From Prunus persica (Eukaryota; Streptophyta; Magnoliopsida; Rosales; Rosaceae), in contig NC_034015.1 of NCBI RefSeq assembly GCF_000346465.2, forward strand, positions 12,624,637 through 12,688,636: a stretch of DNA of 64,000 nt, written 5' to 3'. Below are positions 1 through 13,129 of this stretch, in pieces. A program made the translations under genes and the position numbers. The notes beneath the pieces are model-generated. The model did not search any database, was not told where the DNA came from, and was given only the letters and a program-made list of their open reading frames with translations. How positions within the stretch are numbered: the stretch's first letter is position 1; every line of letters begins with the position of its first letter.

Positions 1-1428
1 TGCTTTTTAAAGAAAACGTGAGACGTGTATGGAACACGAGTGTATTGTTGAAAAATACGTACCTACATATGTGTGTGTGTGTGTGTGTGTGTACCTGAGT
101 ATAGCCGTGCGGCTATACTGTTTTCAAATATAAAAAAGCCCCCTCCCAAGCATCAAGAGCCACGTGTCAAGTTAAAAAAATTTCAAAACAGAGTATAGCC
201 GTGCGGCTATACTATTTTTAATATAAAAAAGGTCCCCAATCAATAGGCGCCACGTGTCAGCCCATGTATTTTTTTATAAAAATTTCAAAACAGAGTATAG
301 CCGTGCGGCTATACTATGTTTAATATAAAAAAGGTCCCCAATCATTAGGCGCCACGTGTCAGCCCATGTATTTTTTTATAAAAATTTCAAAACAAAGTAT
401 AGCCGTGCGGCTATACTATTTCTAAATATAAAAAGGGTCCCCAATCATTAGGCGCCATGTGTCAGGCCAGGTATTTTTAAAAAAAATTTCAAAACAGAGT
501 ATAGCCGCGCGGCTATACTATTTTTAATATAAAAAAGGACCCCAATCATTAGGCGCCACGTGTCAGCCCAGGTATTTTAAAAAAAAATTTCAATACAGAG
601 TATAGCCGTGCGGCTAGACTATTTCGAAATATAAAAACGTTCCCCAATCATTCTGCGCCACGTGTCAGCCCATGTGTTTTTAAAAAAATTTCAAAACAGA
701 GTATAGCCGTGCGGCTATACTATTTTTATTATAAAAAAGTCCCCAATCGTTAGGCGCCACGTGTCAGCCCATGTATTTTTAAAAAAATTTCAAAACAGAG
801 TATAGCCGTGCGGCTATACTATTTCTAGATATTAAAAAGGTCCCCAGCGTCACGTGGCTGCCCATGTTTTTAAAATTTTTTTGAAAACTGAGTATAGCCG
901 TGCGGCTATACTATTTTTAAATATAAAAAACACCCCACCCATTAAGCGCCACGTGTCAACACATGCCTTTTTAAAAAAAATATTAAAAACACGGAGTATA
1001 GCCGGTCGGCTCTACTCCCCCTTTTTTTTAAAAAAAAAAAGAAAAAAAAGAGCCTCCATTGTTTTAAGCCACGTGTCAAAAAAGGTATACCCGAACGGCT
1101 ATACTGTTTTTATTGTAAAAGTCTTTTGTATAGCCGTGGGGCTATACTGCTTAATTAAAAAATTAATGATAAAAAAAGGACCCTCCTACTTGCATTGGTT
1201 TGTACCTTATGGATATTAATTTGCAACCTATCCAAAATAGATATTAATCTTCCACTGTTTGATATTTTAATATAATTTTTATACCACATGTTATTATTAT
1301 TCAATAATGCGTGAGAATTATTTGTATAATACGTGAATTTTGTGTGTCTTATTGAAAATTTCCTCAAAAATACGTGTACAAAACATTAGAAATACGTACG
1401 TATATGTACAATACGACTATTGTATGTT
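1..1428. repeat. Array unit 1 (1428 bp)
   Basis: Reference unit used here. It has twelve palindromes and nine CACGTG sites. The 11th palindrome is degraded in its left arm (GTATACCCGAACGGCTATAC, 1085-1104) and the 12th has a GG centre (GTATAGCCGTGGGGCTATAC, from 1128). One subrepeat, near 450, has CATGTG in place of CACGTG. Confidence 0.9.
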
Positions 1429-2955
1429 TGCTTTTTAAAGAAAACGTGAGACGTGTATGGAACACGAGTGTATTGTTGAAAAATACGTACCTACATATGT
1501 GTGTGTGTGTGTGTGTGTGTACCTGAGTATAGCCGTGCGGCTATACTGTTTTCAAATATAAAAAAGCCCCCTCCCAAGCATCAAGAGCCACGTGTCAAGT
1601 TAAAAAAATTTCAAAACAGAGTATAGCCGTGCGGCTATACTATTTTTAATATAAAAAAGGTCCCCAATCAATAGGCGCCACGTGTCAGCCCATGTATTTT
1701 TTTATAAAAATTTCAAAACAGAGTATAGCCGTGCGGCTATACTATGTTTAATATAAAAAAGGTCCCCAATCATTAGGCGCCACGTGTCAGCCCATGTATT
1801 TTTTTATAAAAATTTCAAAACAAAGTATAGCCGTGCGGCTATACTATTTCTAAATATAAAAAGGGTCCCCAATCATTAGGCGCCATGTGTCAGGCCAGGT
1901 ATTTTTAAAAAAAATTTCAAAACAGAGTATAGCCGCGCGGCTATACTATTTCTAAATATAAAAAAGGGTCCCCAATCATTAGGCGCCATGTGTCAGCCAA
2001 GGTATTTTTCAAAAAAATTTCAAAACGGAGTATAGCCGTGCGGCTATACTATTTTTAATATAAAAAGGTCCCCAATCATTAGGCGCCACGTGTCAGCCCA
2101 GGTATTTTTAAAAAAATTTCAAACAGAGTATAGCCGTGCGGCTATACTATTTCGAAATATAAAAACGTTCCCCAATCATTCTGCGCCACGTGTCAGCCCA
2201 TGTGTTTTTAAAAAAATTTCAAAACAGAGTATAGCCGTGCGGCTATACTATTTTTATTATAAAAAAGTCCCCAATCGTTAGGCGCCACGTGTCAGCCCAT
2301 GTATTTTAAAAAAAAATTCAAAACAGAGTATAGCCGTCCGGCTATACTATTTCTAGATATTAAAAAGGTCCCCAGCGTCACGTGGCTGCCCATGTTTTTA
2401 AAATTTTTTTGAAAACTGAGTATAGCCGTGCGGCTATACTATTTTTAAATATAAAAAACACCCCACCCATTAAGCGCCACGTGTCAACACATGCCTTTTT
2501 AAAAAAAATATTAAAAACACGGAGTATAGCCGGTCGGCTCTACTCCCCCTTTTTTTTAAAAAAAAAAAGAAAAAAAAGAGCCTCCATTGTTTTAAGCCAC
2601 GTGTCAAAAAAGGTATACCCGAACGGCTATGCTGTTTTTATTGTAAAAGTCTTTTGTATAGCCGTGGGGCTATACTGCTTAATTAAAAAATTAATGATAA
2701 AAAAGGACCCTCCTACTTGCATTGGTTTGTACCTTATGGATATTAATTTGCAACCTATCCAAAATAGATATTAATCTTCCACTGTTTGATATTTTAATAT
2801 AATTTTTATACCACATGTTATTATTATTCAATAATGCGTGAGAATTATTTGTATAATACGTGAATTTTGTGTGTCTTATTGAAAATTTCCTCAAAAATAC
2901 GTGTACAAAACATTAGAAATACGTACGTATATGTACAATACGACTATTGTATGTT
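1429..2955. repeat. Array unit 2 (1527 bp, one extra subrepeat)
   Basis: About 99 bp longer than unit 1. The additional subrepeat lies near 1935-2035 and carries GCCATGTGTCAGCCAAGG in place of the usual G-box motif. The palindrome near 2335 has a TC centre (CCGTCCGG). The degraded 11th palindrome has a further change (CTATGCT, near 2630). Confidence 0.88.
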
Positions 2956-4287
2956 TGCTTTTTAAAGAAAACGTGAGACGTGTATGGAACACGAGTGTAT
3001 TGTTGAAAAATACGTACCTACATATGTGTGTGTGTGTGTGNNNNNNNNNNNNNNNNNNNNNNNNNNNNNNNNNNNNNNNNNNNNNNNNNNNNNNNNNNNN
3101 NNNNNNNNNNNNNNNNNNNNNNNNNNNNNNNNNNNNNNNNNNNNNNNNNNNNNNNNNNNNNNNNNNNNNNNNNNNNNNNNNNNNNNNNNNNNNNNNNNNN
3201 NNNNNNNNNNNNNNNNNNNNNNNNNNNNNNNNNNNNNNNNNNNNNNNNNNNNNNNNNNNNNNNNNNNNNNNNNNNNNNNNNNNNNNNNNNNNNNNNNNNN
3301 NNNNNNNNNNNNNNNNNNNNNNNNNNNNNNNNNNNNNNNNNNNNNNNNNNNNNNNNNNNNNNNNNNNNNNNNNNNNNNNNNNNNNNNNNNNNNNNNNNNN
3401 NNNNNNNNNNNNNNNNNNNNNNNNNNNNNNNNNNNNNNNNNNNNNNNNNNNNNNNNNNNNNNNCCGTGCGGCTATACTATTTCAGAAATATAAAAACGTT
3501 CCCCAATCATTCTGCGAGACATGTAAGCCCATGTGTTTTTAAAAAAATTTCAAAACAGAGTATAGCCGTGCGGCTATACTATTTTTATTATAAAAAAGTC
3601 CCCAATCGTTAGGCGCCACGTGTCAGCCCATGTATTTTAAAAAAAAATTCAAAACAGAGTATAGCCGTCCGGCTATACTATTTCTAGATATTAAAAAGGT
3701 CCCCAGCGTCACGTGGCTGCCCATGTTTTTAAAATTTTTTTGAAAACTGAGTATAGCCGTGCGGCTATACTATTTTTAAATATAAAAAACACCCCACCCA
3801 TTAAGCGCCACGTGTCAACACATGCCTTTTTAAAAAAAATATTAAAAACACGGAGTATAGCCGGTCGGCTCTACTCCCCCTTTTTTTTAAAAAAAAAAAG
3901 AAAAAAAAGAGCCTCCATTGTTTTAAGCCACGTGTCAAAAAAGGTATACCCGAACGGCTATACTGTTTTTATTGTAAAAGTCTTTTGTATAGCCGTGGGG
4001 CTATACTGCTTAATTAAAAAATTAATGATAAAAAAAGGACCCTCCTACTTGCATTGGTTTGTACCTTATGGATATTAATTTGCAACCTATCCAAAATAGA
4101 TATTAATCTTCCACTGTTTGATATTTTAATATAATTTTTATACCACATGTTATTATTATTCAATAATGCGTGAGAATTATTTGTATAATACGTGAATTTT
4201 GTGTGTCTTATTGAAAATTTCCTCAAAAATACGTGTACAAAACATTAGAAATACGTACGTATATGTACAATACGACTATTGTATGTT
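2956..4287. repeat. Array unit 3 (1332 bp including assembly gap)
   Basis: Contains the run of unknown bases at 3041-3463. Sequence just right of the gap departs from all sister units (CTGCGAGACATGTAAGCCC near 3515 where the others have a G-box), which suggests a low-quality contig edge. Its apparent length is the shortest in the array. Confidence 0.85.
3041..3463. other. Assembly gap (423 N)
   Basis: Unbroken run of N beginning directly after a (GT)n tract inside a repeat unit. Neighbouring units predict palindrome/G-box subrepeats here. Any reading frame drawn across it is meaningless. Confidence 0.99.
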
Positions 4288-5807
4288 TGCTTTTTAAAGA
4301 AAACGTGAGACGTGTATGGAACACGAGTGTATTGTTGAAAAATACGTACCTACATATGTGTGTGTGTGTGTGTACCTGAGTATAGCCGCGCGGCTATACT
4401 GTTTTCAAATATAAAAAAGCCCCCCTCCCAGGCATCAAGAGCCACGTGTCAAGTTAAAAAAATTTCAAAACAGAGTATAGCCGTGCGGCTATACTATTTT
4501 TAATATAAAAAAGGTCCCCAATCAATAGGCGCCACGTGTCAGCCCATGTATTTTTTTATAAAAATTTCAAAACAGAGTATAGCCGTGCGGCTATACTATG
4601 TTTAATATAAAAAAGGTCCCCAATCATTAGGCGCCACGTGTCAGCCCATGTATTTTTTTATAAAAATTTCAAAACAAAGTATAGCCGTGCGGCTATACTA
4701 TTTCTAAATATAAAAAGGGTCCCCAATCATTAGGCGCCATGTGTCAGGCCAGGTATTTTTAAAAAAAATTTCAAAACAGAGTATAGCCGCGCGGCTATAC
4801 TATTTTTAATATAAAAAAGGACCCCAATCATTAGGCGCCACGTGTCAGCCCAGGTATTTTAAAAAAAAATTTCAATACAGAGTATAGCCGTGCGGCTAGA
4901 CTATTTCGAAATATAAAAACGTCCCAATCATTCTGCGCCACGTGTCAGCCCATGTGTTTTTAAAAAAATTCAAAACAGAGTATAGCCGTGCGGCTATACT
5001 ATTTCGAAATATAAAAACGTTCCCCAATCATTTGCGCCACGTGTCAGCCCATGTGTTTTTAAAAAAAATTTCAAAACAGAGTATAGCCGTGCGGCTATAC
5101 TATTTTTATTATAAAAAAGTCCCCAATCGTTAGGCGCCACGTGTCAGCCCATGTATTTTAAAAAAAAATTCAAAACAGAGTATAGCCGTCCGGCTATACT
5201 ATTTCTAGATATTAAAAAGGTCCCCAGCGTCACGTGGCTGCCCATGTTTTTAAAATTTTTTTGAAGACTGAGTATAGCCGTGCGGCTATACTATTTTTAA
5301 ATATAAAAAACACCCCACCCATTAAGCGCCACGTGTCAACACATGCCTTTTTAAAAAAAATATTAAAAACACGGAGTATAGCCGGTCGGCTCTACGCTCC
5401 CTTTTTTTAAAAAAAAAAAAGAAAAAAAAGAGCCTCCATTGTTTTAAGCCACGTGTCAAAAAAGGTATAGCCGGCCGGCTATACTGTTTTTATTGTAAAA
5501 GTCTTTTGTATAGCCGTGGGGCTATACTGCTTAATTAAAAAATTAATGATAAAAAAGGACCCTCCTACTTGCATTGGTTTGTACCTTATGGATATTAATT
5601 TGCAACCTATCCAAAATAGATATTAATCTTCCACTGTTTGATATTTTAATATAATTTTTATACCACATGTTATTATTATTCAATAATGCGTGAGAATTAT
5701 TTGTATAATACGTGAATTTTGTGTGTCTTATTGAAAATTTCCTCAAAAATACGTGTACAAAACATTAGAAATACGTACGTATATGTACAATACGACTATT
5801 GTATGTT
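4288..5807. repeat. Array unit 4 (1520 bp)
   Basis: Short (GT)n tract. The first palindrome has a CG centre (CCGCGCGG, near 4386). The 11th palindrome is the symmetrical GTATAGCCGGCCGGCTATAC near 5466, unlike the degraded form in units 1, 2, 3, 5, 6 and 7. Also marked by TTGAAGACTGAG near 5263 and CTACGCTCCC near 5393. Confidence 0.88.
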
Positions 5808-7235
5808 TGCTTTTTAAAGAAAACGTGAGACGTGTATGGAACACGAGTGTATTGTTGAAAAATACGTACCTACATATGTGTGTGTGTGTGTGTGTGTGTG
5901 TACCTGAGTATAGCCGTGCGGCTATACTGTTTTCAAATATAAAAAAGCCCCCTCCCAAGCATCAAGAGCCACGTGTCAAGTTAAAAAAATTTCAAAACAG
6001 AGTATAGCCGTGCGGCTATACTATTTTTAATATAAAAAAGGTCCCCAATCAATAGGCGCCACGTGTCAGCCCATGTATTTTTTTATAAAAATTTCAAAAC
6101 AGAGTATAGCCGTGCGGCTATACTATGTTTAATATAAAAAAGGTCCCCAATCATTAGGCGCCACGTGTCAGCCCATGTATTTTTTTATAAAAATTTCAAA
6201 ACAAAGTATAGCCGTGCGGCTATACTATTTCTAAATATAAAAAGGGTCCCCAATCATTAGGCGCCATGTGTCAGGCCAGGTATTTTTAAAAAAAATTTCA
6301 AAACAGAGTATAGCCGCGCGGCTATACTATTTTTAATATAAAAAAGGACCCCAATCATTAGGCGCCACGTGTCAGCCCAGGTATTTTAAAAAAAAATTTC
6401 AATACAGAGTATAGCCGTGCGGCTAGACTATTTCGAAATATAAAAACGTTCCCCAATCATTCTGCGCCACGTGTCAGCCCATGTGTTTTTAAAAAAATTT
6501 CAAAACAGAGTATAGCCGTGCGGCTATACTATTTTTATTATAAAAAGTCCCCAATCGTTAGGCGCCACGTGTCAGCCCATGTATTTTTAAAAAAATTTCA
6601 AAACAGAGTATAGCCGTGCGGCTATACTATTTCTAGATATTAAAAAGGTCCCCAGCGTCACGTGGCTGCCCATGTTTTTAAAATTTTTTTGAAAACTGAG
6701 TATAGCCGTGCGGCTATACTATTTTTAAATATAAAAAACACCCCACCCATTAAGCGCCACGTGTCAACACATGCCTTTTTAAAAAAAATATTAAAAACAC
6801 GGAGTATAGCCGGTCGGCTCTACTCCCCCTTTTTTTTAAAAAAAAAAAGAAAAAAAAGAGCCTCCATTGTTTTAAGCCACGTGTCAAAAAAGGTATACCC
6901 GAACGGCTATACTGTTTTTATTGTAAAAGTCTTTTGTATAGCCGTGGGGCTATACTGCTTAATTAAAAAATTAATGATAAAAAAGGACCCTCCTACTTGC
7001 ATTGGTTTGTACCTTATGGATATTAATTTGCAACCTATCCAAAATAGATATTAATCTTCCACTGTTTGATATTTTAATATAATTTTTATACCACATGTTA
7101 TTATTATTCAATAATGCGTGAGAATTATTTGTATAATACGTGAATTTTGTGTGTCTTATTGAAAATTTCCTCAAAAATACGTGTACAAAACATTAGAAAT
7201 ACGTACGTATATGTACAATACGACTATTGTATGTT
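5808..7235. repeat. Array unit 5 (1428 bp)
   Basis: Same length and subrepeat order as unit 1, including the TAGACT variant arm near 6425 and the degraded 11th palindrome. Differences are mainly in the (GT)n tract and homopolymer lengths. Confidence 0.88.
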
Positions 7236-8658
7236 TGCTTTTTAAAGAAAACGTGAGACGTGTATGGAACACGAGTGTATTGTTGAAAAATACGTACCTA
7301 CATATGTGTGTGTGTGTGTGTGTGTACTGAGTATAGCCGTGCGGCTATACTGTTTTCAAATATAAAAAAGCCCCCCTCCCAAGCATCAAGAGCCACGTGT
7401 CAAGTTAAAAAAATTTCAAAACAGAGTATAGCCGTGCGGCTATACGATTTTTAATATAAAAAAGGTCCCCAATCATTAGGCGCCACGTGTCAGCCCATGT
7501 ATTTTTTATAAATATTTCAAAACAGAGTATAGCCGTGCGGCTATACTATTTTAAATATAAAAAGGGTCCCCAATCATTAGGCGCCACGTGTCAGCCCTGG
7601 TATTTTAAAAAAAAATTTCAAAACAGAGTATAGCCGTGCGGCTACACTATTTCGAAATATAAAAACGTTCCCCAATCATTCTGCGCCACGTGTCAGCCCA
7701 TGTGTTTTTAAAAAATTTTCAAAACAGAGTATAGCCGTGCGGCTATACTATTTTTAATATAAAAAAGGACCCCAATCATTAGGCGCCACGTGTCAGCCCA
7801 GGTATTTTAAAAAAAAATTTCAATACAGAGTATAGCCGTGCGGCTAGACTATTTCGAAATATAAAAACGTTCCCCAATCATTCTGCGCCACGTGTCAGCC
7901 CATGTGTTTTTAAAAAAATTTCAAAACAGAGTATAGCCGTGCGGCTATACTATTTTTATTATAAAAAAGTCCCCAATCGTTAGGCGCCACGTGTCAGCCC
8001 ATGTATTTTTAAAAAAATTTCAAAACAGAGTATAGCCGTGCGGCTATACTATTTCTAGATATTAAAAAGGTCCCCAGCGTCACGTGGCTGCCCATGTTTT
8101 TAAAATTTTTTTGAAAACTGAGTATAGCCGTGCGGCTATACTATTTTTAAATATAAAAAACACCCCACCCATTAAGCGCCACGTGTCAACACATGCCTTT
8201 TTAAAAAAAATATTAAAAACACGGAGTATAGCCGGTCGGCTCTACTCCCCCTTTTTTTTTAAAAAAAAAAGAAAAAAAAGAGCCTCCATTGTTTTAAGCC
8301 ACGTGTCAAAAAAGGTATACCCGAACGGCTATACTGTTTTTATTGTAAAAGTCTTTTGTATAGCCGTGGGGCTATACTGCTTAATTAAAAAATTAATGAT
8401 AAAAAAAGGACCCTCCTACTTGCATTGGTTTGTACCTTATGGATATTAATTTGCAACCTATCCAAAATAGATATTAATCTTCCACTGTTTGATATTTTAA
8501 TATAATTTTTATACCACATGTTATTATTATTCAATAATGCGTGAGAATTATTTGTATAATACGTGAATTTTGTGTGTCTTATTGAAAATTTCCTCAAAAA
8601 TACGTGTACAAAACATTAGAAATACGTACGTATATGTACAATACGACTATTGTATGTT
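7236..8658. repeat. Array unit 6 (1423 bp, different subrepeat order)
   Basis: Distinguished by GTACTGAG after the (GT)n tract, CTATACGATTTTT after the second palindrome (near 7440), a palindrome arm with CTACACT (near 7643), and AAAAATTTTC spacing near 7711. Subrepeats two to five differ from unit 1. Confidence 0.88.
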
Positions 8659-10078
8659 TGCTTTTTAAAGAAAACGTGAGACGTGTATGGAACACGAGTG
8701 TATTGTTGAAAAATACGTACCTACATATGTGTGTGTGTGTGTGTACCTGAGTATAGCCGCGCGGCTATACTGTTTTCAAATATAAAAAAGCCCCCCTCCC
8801 AGGCATCAAGAGCCACGTGTCAAGTTAAAAAAATTTCAAAACAGAGTATAGCCGTGCGGCTATACTATTTTTAATATAAAAAAGGTCCCCAATCATTAGG
8901 CGCCACGTGTCAGCCCATGTATTTTTTATAAATATTTCAAAACAGAGTATAGCCGTGCGGCTATACTATTTTAAATATAAAAAGGGTCCCCAATCATTAG
9001 GCGCCACGTGTCAGCCCAGGTATTTTAAAAAAAAATTTCAAAACAGAGTATAGCCGTGCGGCTACACTATTTCGAAATATAAAAACGTTCCCCAATCATT
9101 CTGCGCCACGTGTCAGCCCATGTGTTTTTAAAAAATTTTCAAAACAGAGTATAGCCGTGCGGCTATACTATTTTTAATATAAAAAAGGACCCCAATCATT
9201 AGGCGCCACGTGTCAGCCCAGGTATTTTAAAAAAAAATTTCAATACAGAGTATAGCCGTGCGGCTAGACTATTTCGAAATATAAAAACGTTCCCCAATCA
9301 TTCTGCGCCACGTGTCAGCCCATGTGTTTTTAAAAAAATTTCAAAACAGAGTATAGCCGTGCGGCTATACTATTTTTATTATAAAAAAGTCCCCAATCGT
9401 TAGGCGCCACGTGTCAGCCCATGTATTTTTAAAAAAATTTCAAAACAGAGTATAGCCGTGCGGCTATACTATTTCTAGATATTAAAAAGGTCCCCAGCGT
9501 CACGTGGCTGCCCATGTTTTTAAAATTTTTTTGAAAACTGAGTATAGCCGTGCGGCTATACTATTTTTAAATATAAAAAACACCCCACCCATTAAGCGCC
9601 ACGTGTCAACACATGCCTTTTTAAAAAAAATATTAAAAACACGGAGTATAGCCGGTCGGCTCTACTCCCCCTTTTTTTTTAAAAAAAAAAGAAAAAAAAG
9701 AGCCTCCATTGTTTTAAGCCACGTGTCAAAAAAGGTATACCCGAACGGCTATACTGTTTTTATTGTAAAAGTCTTTTGTATAGCCGTGGGGCTATACTGC
9801 TTAATTAAAAAATTAATGATAAAAAAAGGACCCTCCTACTTGCATTGGTTTGTACCTTATGGATATTAATTTGCAACCTATCCAAAATAGATATTAATCT
9901 TCCACTGTTTGATATTTTAATATAATTTTTATACCACATGTTATTATTATTCAATAATGCGTGAGAATTATTTGTATAATACGTGAATTTTGTGTGTCTT
10001 ATTGAAAATTTCCTCAAAAATACGTGTACAAAACATTAGAAATACGTACGTATATGTACAATACGACTATTGTATGTT
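8659..10078. repeat. Array unit 7 (1420 bp)
   Basis: Body matches unit 6, including the CTACACT arm near 9063. Its left end matches unit 4 (short GT tract, CCGCGCGG first palindrome near 8757, CCCAGGCATC), so it looks like a recombinant of the two unit types. Confidence 0.88.
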
Positions 10079-11604
10079 TGCTTTTTAAAGAAAACGTGAG
10101 ACGTGTATGGAACACGAGTGTATTGTTGAAAAATACGTACCTACATATGTGTGTGTGTGTGTGTGTGTACTGAGTATAGCCGTGCGGCTATACTGTTTTC
10201 AAATATAAAAAAGCCCCCCTCCCAAGCATCAAGAGCCACGTGTCAAGTTAAAAAAATTTCAAAACAGAGTATAGCCGTGCGGCTATACGATTTTTAATAT
10301 AAAAAAGGTCCCCAATCAATAGGCGCCACGTGTCAGCCCATGTATTTTTTTATAAAAATTTCAAAACAGAGTATAGCCGTGCGGCTATACTATGTTTAAT
10401 ATAAAAAAGGTCCCCAATCATTAGGCGCCACGTGTCAGCCCATGTATTTTTTTATAAAAATTTCAAAACAAAGTATAGCCGTGCGGCTATACTATTTCTA
10501 AATATAAAAAGGGTCCCCAATCATTAGGCGCCATGTGTCAGGCCAGGTATTTTTAAAAAAAATTTCAAAACAGAGTATAGCCGCGCGGCTATACTATTTC
10601 TAAATATAAAAAAGGGTCCCCAATCATTAGGCGCCATGTGTCAGCCAAGGTATTTTTCAAAAAAATTTCAAAACGGAGTATAGCCGTGCGGCTATACTAT
10701 TTTTAATATAAAAAGGTCCCCAATCATTAGGCGCCACGTGTCAGCCCAGGTATTTTTAAAAAAATTTCAAAACAGAGTATAGCCGTGCGGCTATACTATT
10801 TCGAAATATAAAAACGTTCCCCAATCATTCTGCGCCACGTGTCAGCCCATGTGTTTTTAAAAAAATTTCAAAACAGAGTATAGCCGTGCGGCTATACTAT
10901 TTTTATTATAAAAAAGTCCCCAATCGTTAGGCGCCACGTGTCAGCCCATGTATTTTAAAAAAAAATTCAAAACAGAGTATAGCCGTCCGGCTATACTATT
11001 TCTAGATATTAAAAAGGTCCCCAGCGTCACGTGGCTGCCCATGTTTTTAAAATTTTTTTGAAGACTGAGTATAGCCGTGCGGCTATACTATTTTTAAATA
11101 TAAAAAACACCCCACCCATTAAGCGCCACGTGTCAACACATGCCTTTTTAAAAAAAATATTAAAAACACGGAGTATAGCCGGTCGGCTCTACGCTCCCTT
11201 TTTTTAAAAAAAAAAAAGAAAAAAAAGAGCCTCCATTGTTTTAAGCCACGTGTCAAAAAAGGTATAGCCGGCCGGCTATACTGTTTTTATTGTAAAAGTC
11301 TTTTGTATAGCCGTGGGGCTATACTGCTTAATTAAAAAATTAATGATAAAAAAGGACCCTCCTACTTGCATTGGTTTGTACCTTATGGATATTAATTTGC
11401 AACCTATCCAAAATAGATATTAATCTTCCACTGTTTGATATTTTAATATAATTTTTATACCACATGTTATTATTATTCAATAATGCGTGAGAATTATTTG
11501 TATAATACGTGAATTTTGTGTGTCTTATTGAAAATTTCCTCAAAAATACGTGTACAAAACATTAGAAATACGTACGTATATGTACAATACGACTATTGTA
11601 TGTT
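10079..11604. repeat. Array unit 8 (1526 bp, mosaic)
   Basis: Starts like unit 6 (GTACTGAG, CTATACGATTTTT near 10290), continues like unit 2 with the extra CCAAGG subrepeat (near 10645), and ends like unit 4 (TTGAAGACTGAG near 11060, CTACGCTCCC, and the symmetrical CCGGCCGG palindrome near 11268). Confidence 0.88.
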
Positions 11605-13129
11605 TGCTTTTTAAAGAAAACGTGAGACGTGTATGGAACACGAGTGTATTGTTGAAAAATACGTACCTACATATGTGTGTGTGTGTGTGTGTGTACCTGA
11701 GTATAGCCGTGCGGCTATACTGTTTTCAAATATAAAAAAGCCCCCTCCCAAGCATCAAGAGCCACGTGTCAAGTTAAAAAAATTTCAAAACAGAGTATAG
11801 CCGTGCGGCTATACTATTTTTAATATAAAAAAGGTCCCCAATCAATAGGCGCCACGTGTCAGCCCATGTATTTTTTTATAAAAATTTCAAAACAGAGTAT
11901 AGCCGTGCGGCTATACTATGTTTAATATAAAAAAGGTCCCCAATCATTAGGCGCCACGTGTCAGCCCATGTATTTTTTTATAAAAATTTCAAAACAAAGT
12001 ATAGCCGTGCGGCTATACTATTTCTAAATATAAAAAGGGTCCCCAATCATTAGGCGCCATGTGTCACGCCAGGTATTTTTAAAAAAATTTCAAAACAGAG
12101 TATAGCCGCGCGGCTATACTATTTCTAAATATAAAAAAGGGTCCCCAATCATTAGGCGCCATGTGTCAGCCAAAGGTATTTACAAAAAAAATTCAAAAGG
12201 GAGTATATCCGTGGGGCTATACTATTTTTAATATAATTGGGTCCCCATTCATTAGGCGCCACGTGTCAGCCCAGTTATTTTTTAAAAAATTTCCCAACAG
12301 AGTATAGCCGTGCGGCTATACTATTTGGAAATATAAAAACGTTCCCCAATCATTATGCGCCACGTGTCAGCCCATGTGTTTTTAAAAAAATTTCAAAACA
12401 GAGTATAGCCGTGCGGCTATACTATTTTTATTATAAAAAAGTCCCCAATCGTTAGGCGCCACGTGTCAGCCCATGTATTTTAAAAAAAAATTCAAAACAG
12501 AGTATAGCCGTCCGGCTATACTATTTCTAGATATTAAAAAGGTCCCCAGCGTCACGTGGCTGCCCATGTTTTTAAAATTTTTTTGAAGACTGAGTATAGC
12601 CGTGCGGCTATACTATTTTTAAATATAAAAAACACCCCACCCATTAAGCGCCACGTGTCAACACATGCCTTTTTAAAAAAAATATTAAAAACACGGAGTA
12701 TAGCCGGTCGGCTCTACGCTCCCTTTTTTTAAAAAAAAAAAAGAAAAAAAAGAGCCTCCATTGTTTTAAGCCACGTGTCAAAAAAGGTATAGCCGGCCGG
12801 CTATACTGTTTTTATTGTAAAAGTCTTTTGTATAGCCGTGGGGCTATACTGCTTAATTAAAAAATTAATGATAAAAAAGGACCCTCCTACTTGCATTGGT
12901 TTGTACCTTATGGATATTAATTTGCAACCTATCCAAAATAGATATTAATCTTCCACTGTTTGATATTTTAATATAATTTTTATACCACATGTTATTATTA
13001 TTCAATAATGCGTGAGAATTATTTGTATAATACGTGAATTTTGTGTGTCTTATTGAAAATTTCCTCAAAAATACGTGTACAAAACATTAGAAATACGTAC
13101 GTATATGTACAATACGACTATTGTATGTT
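11605..13129. repeat. Array unit 9 (1525 bp, locally divergent)
   Basis: Organised like unit 8 with a normal left end. The stretch about 12165-12300 carries clustered substitutions (GTATATCCGTGGGG palindrome, AATTGGGTCCCC, TTTCCCAACAG) absent from the other units. The right end has the symmetrical CCGGCCGG palindrome near 12790. Confidence 0.87.

Noticed and set aside
854..1219. Recurrent 121-130 codon open frames (MAAHVFKIFLKTEYSRAAILF) in the array, repeated in most units
   Set aside because: They are translations of the palindrome/A-run repeat, differ by frameshift between units, match no protein family and follow the repeat phase. Not genes.
1155..1367. Recurrent minus-strand frame of 67-70 codons in the palindrome-free part of each unit
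   Set aside because: AT-rich translation conserved only because the DNA repeat is conserved. No domain, and no sign of coding constraint beyond the repeat.
2901..3612. Open frames of 169-213 codons over the gap
   Set aside because: They are composed mostly of unknown bases.
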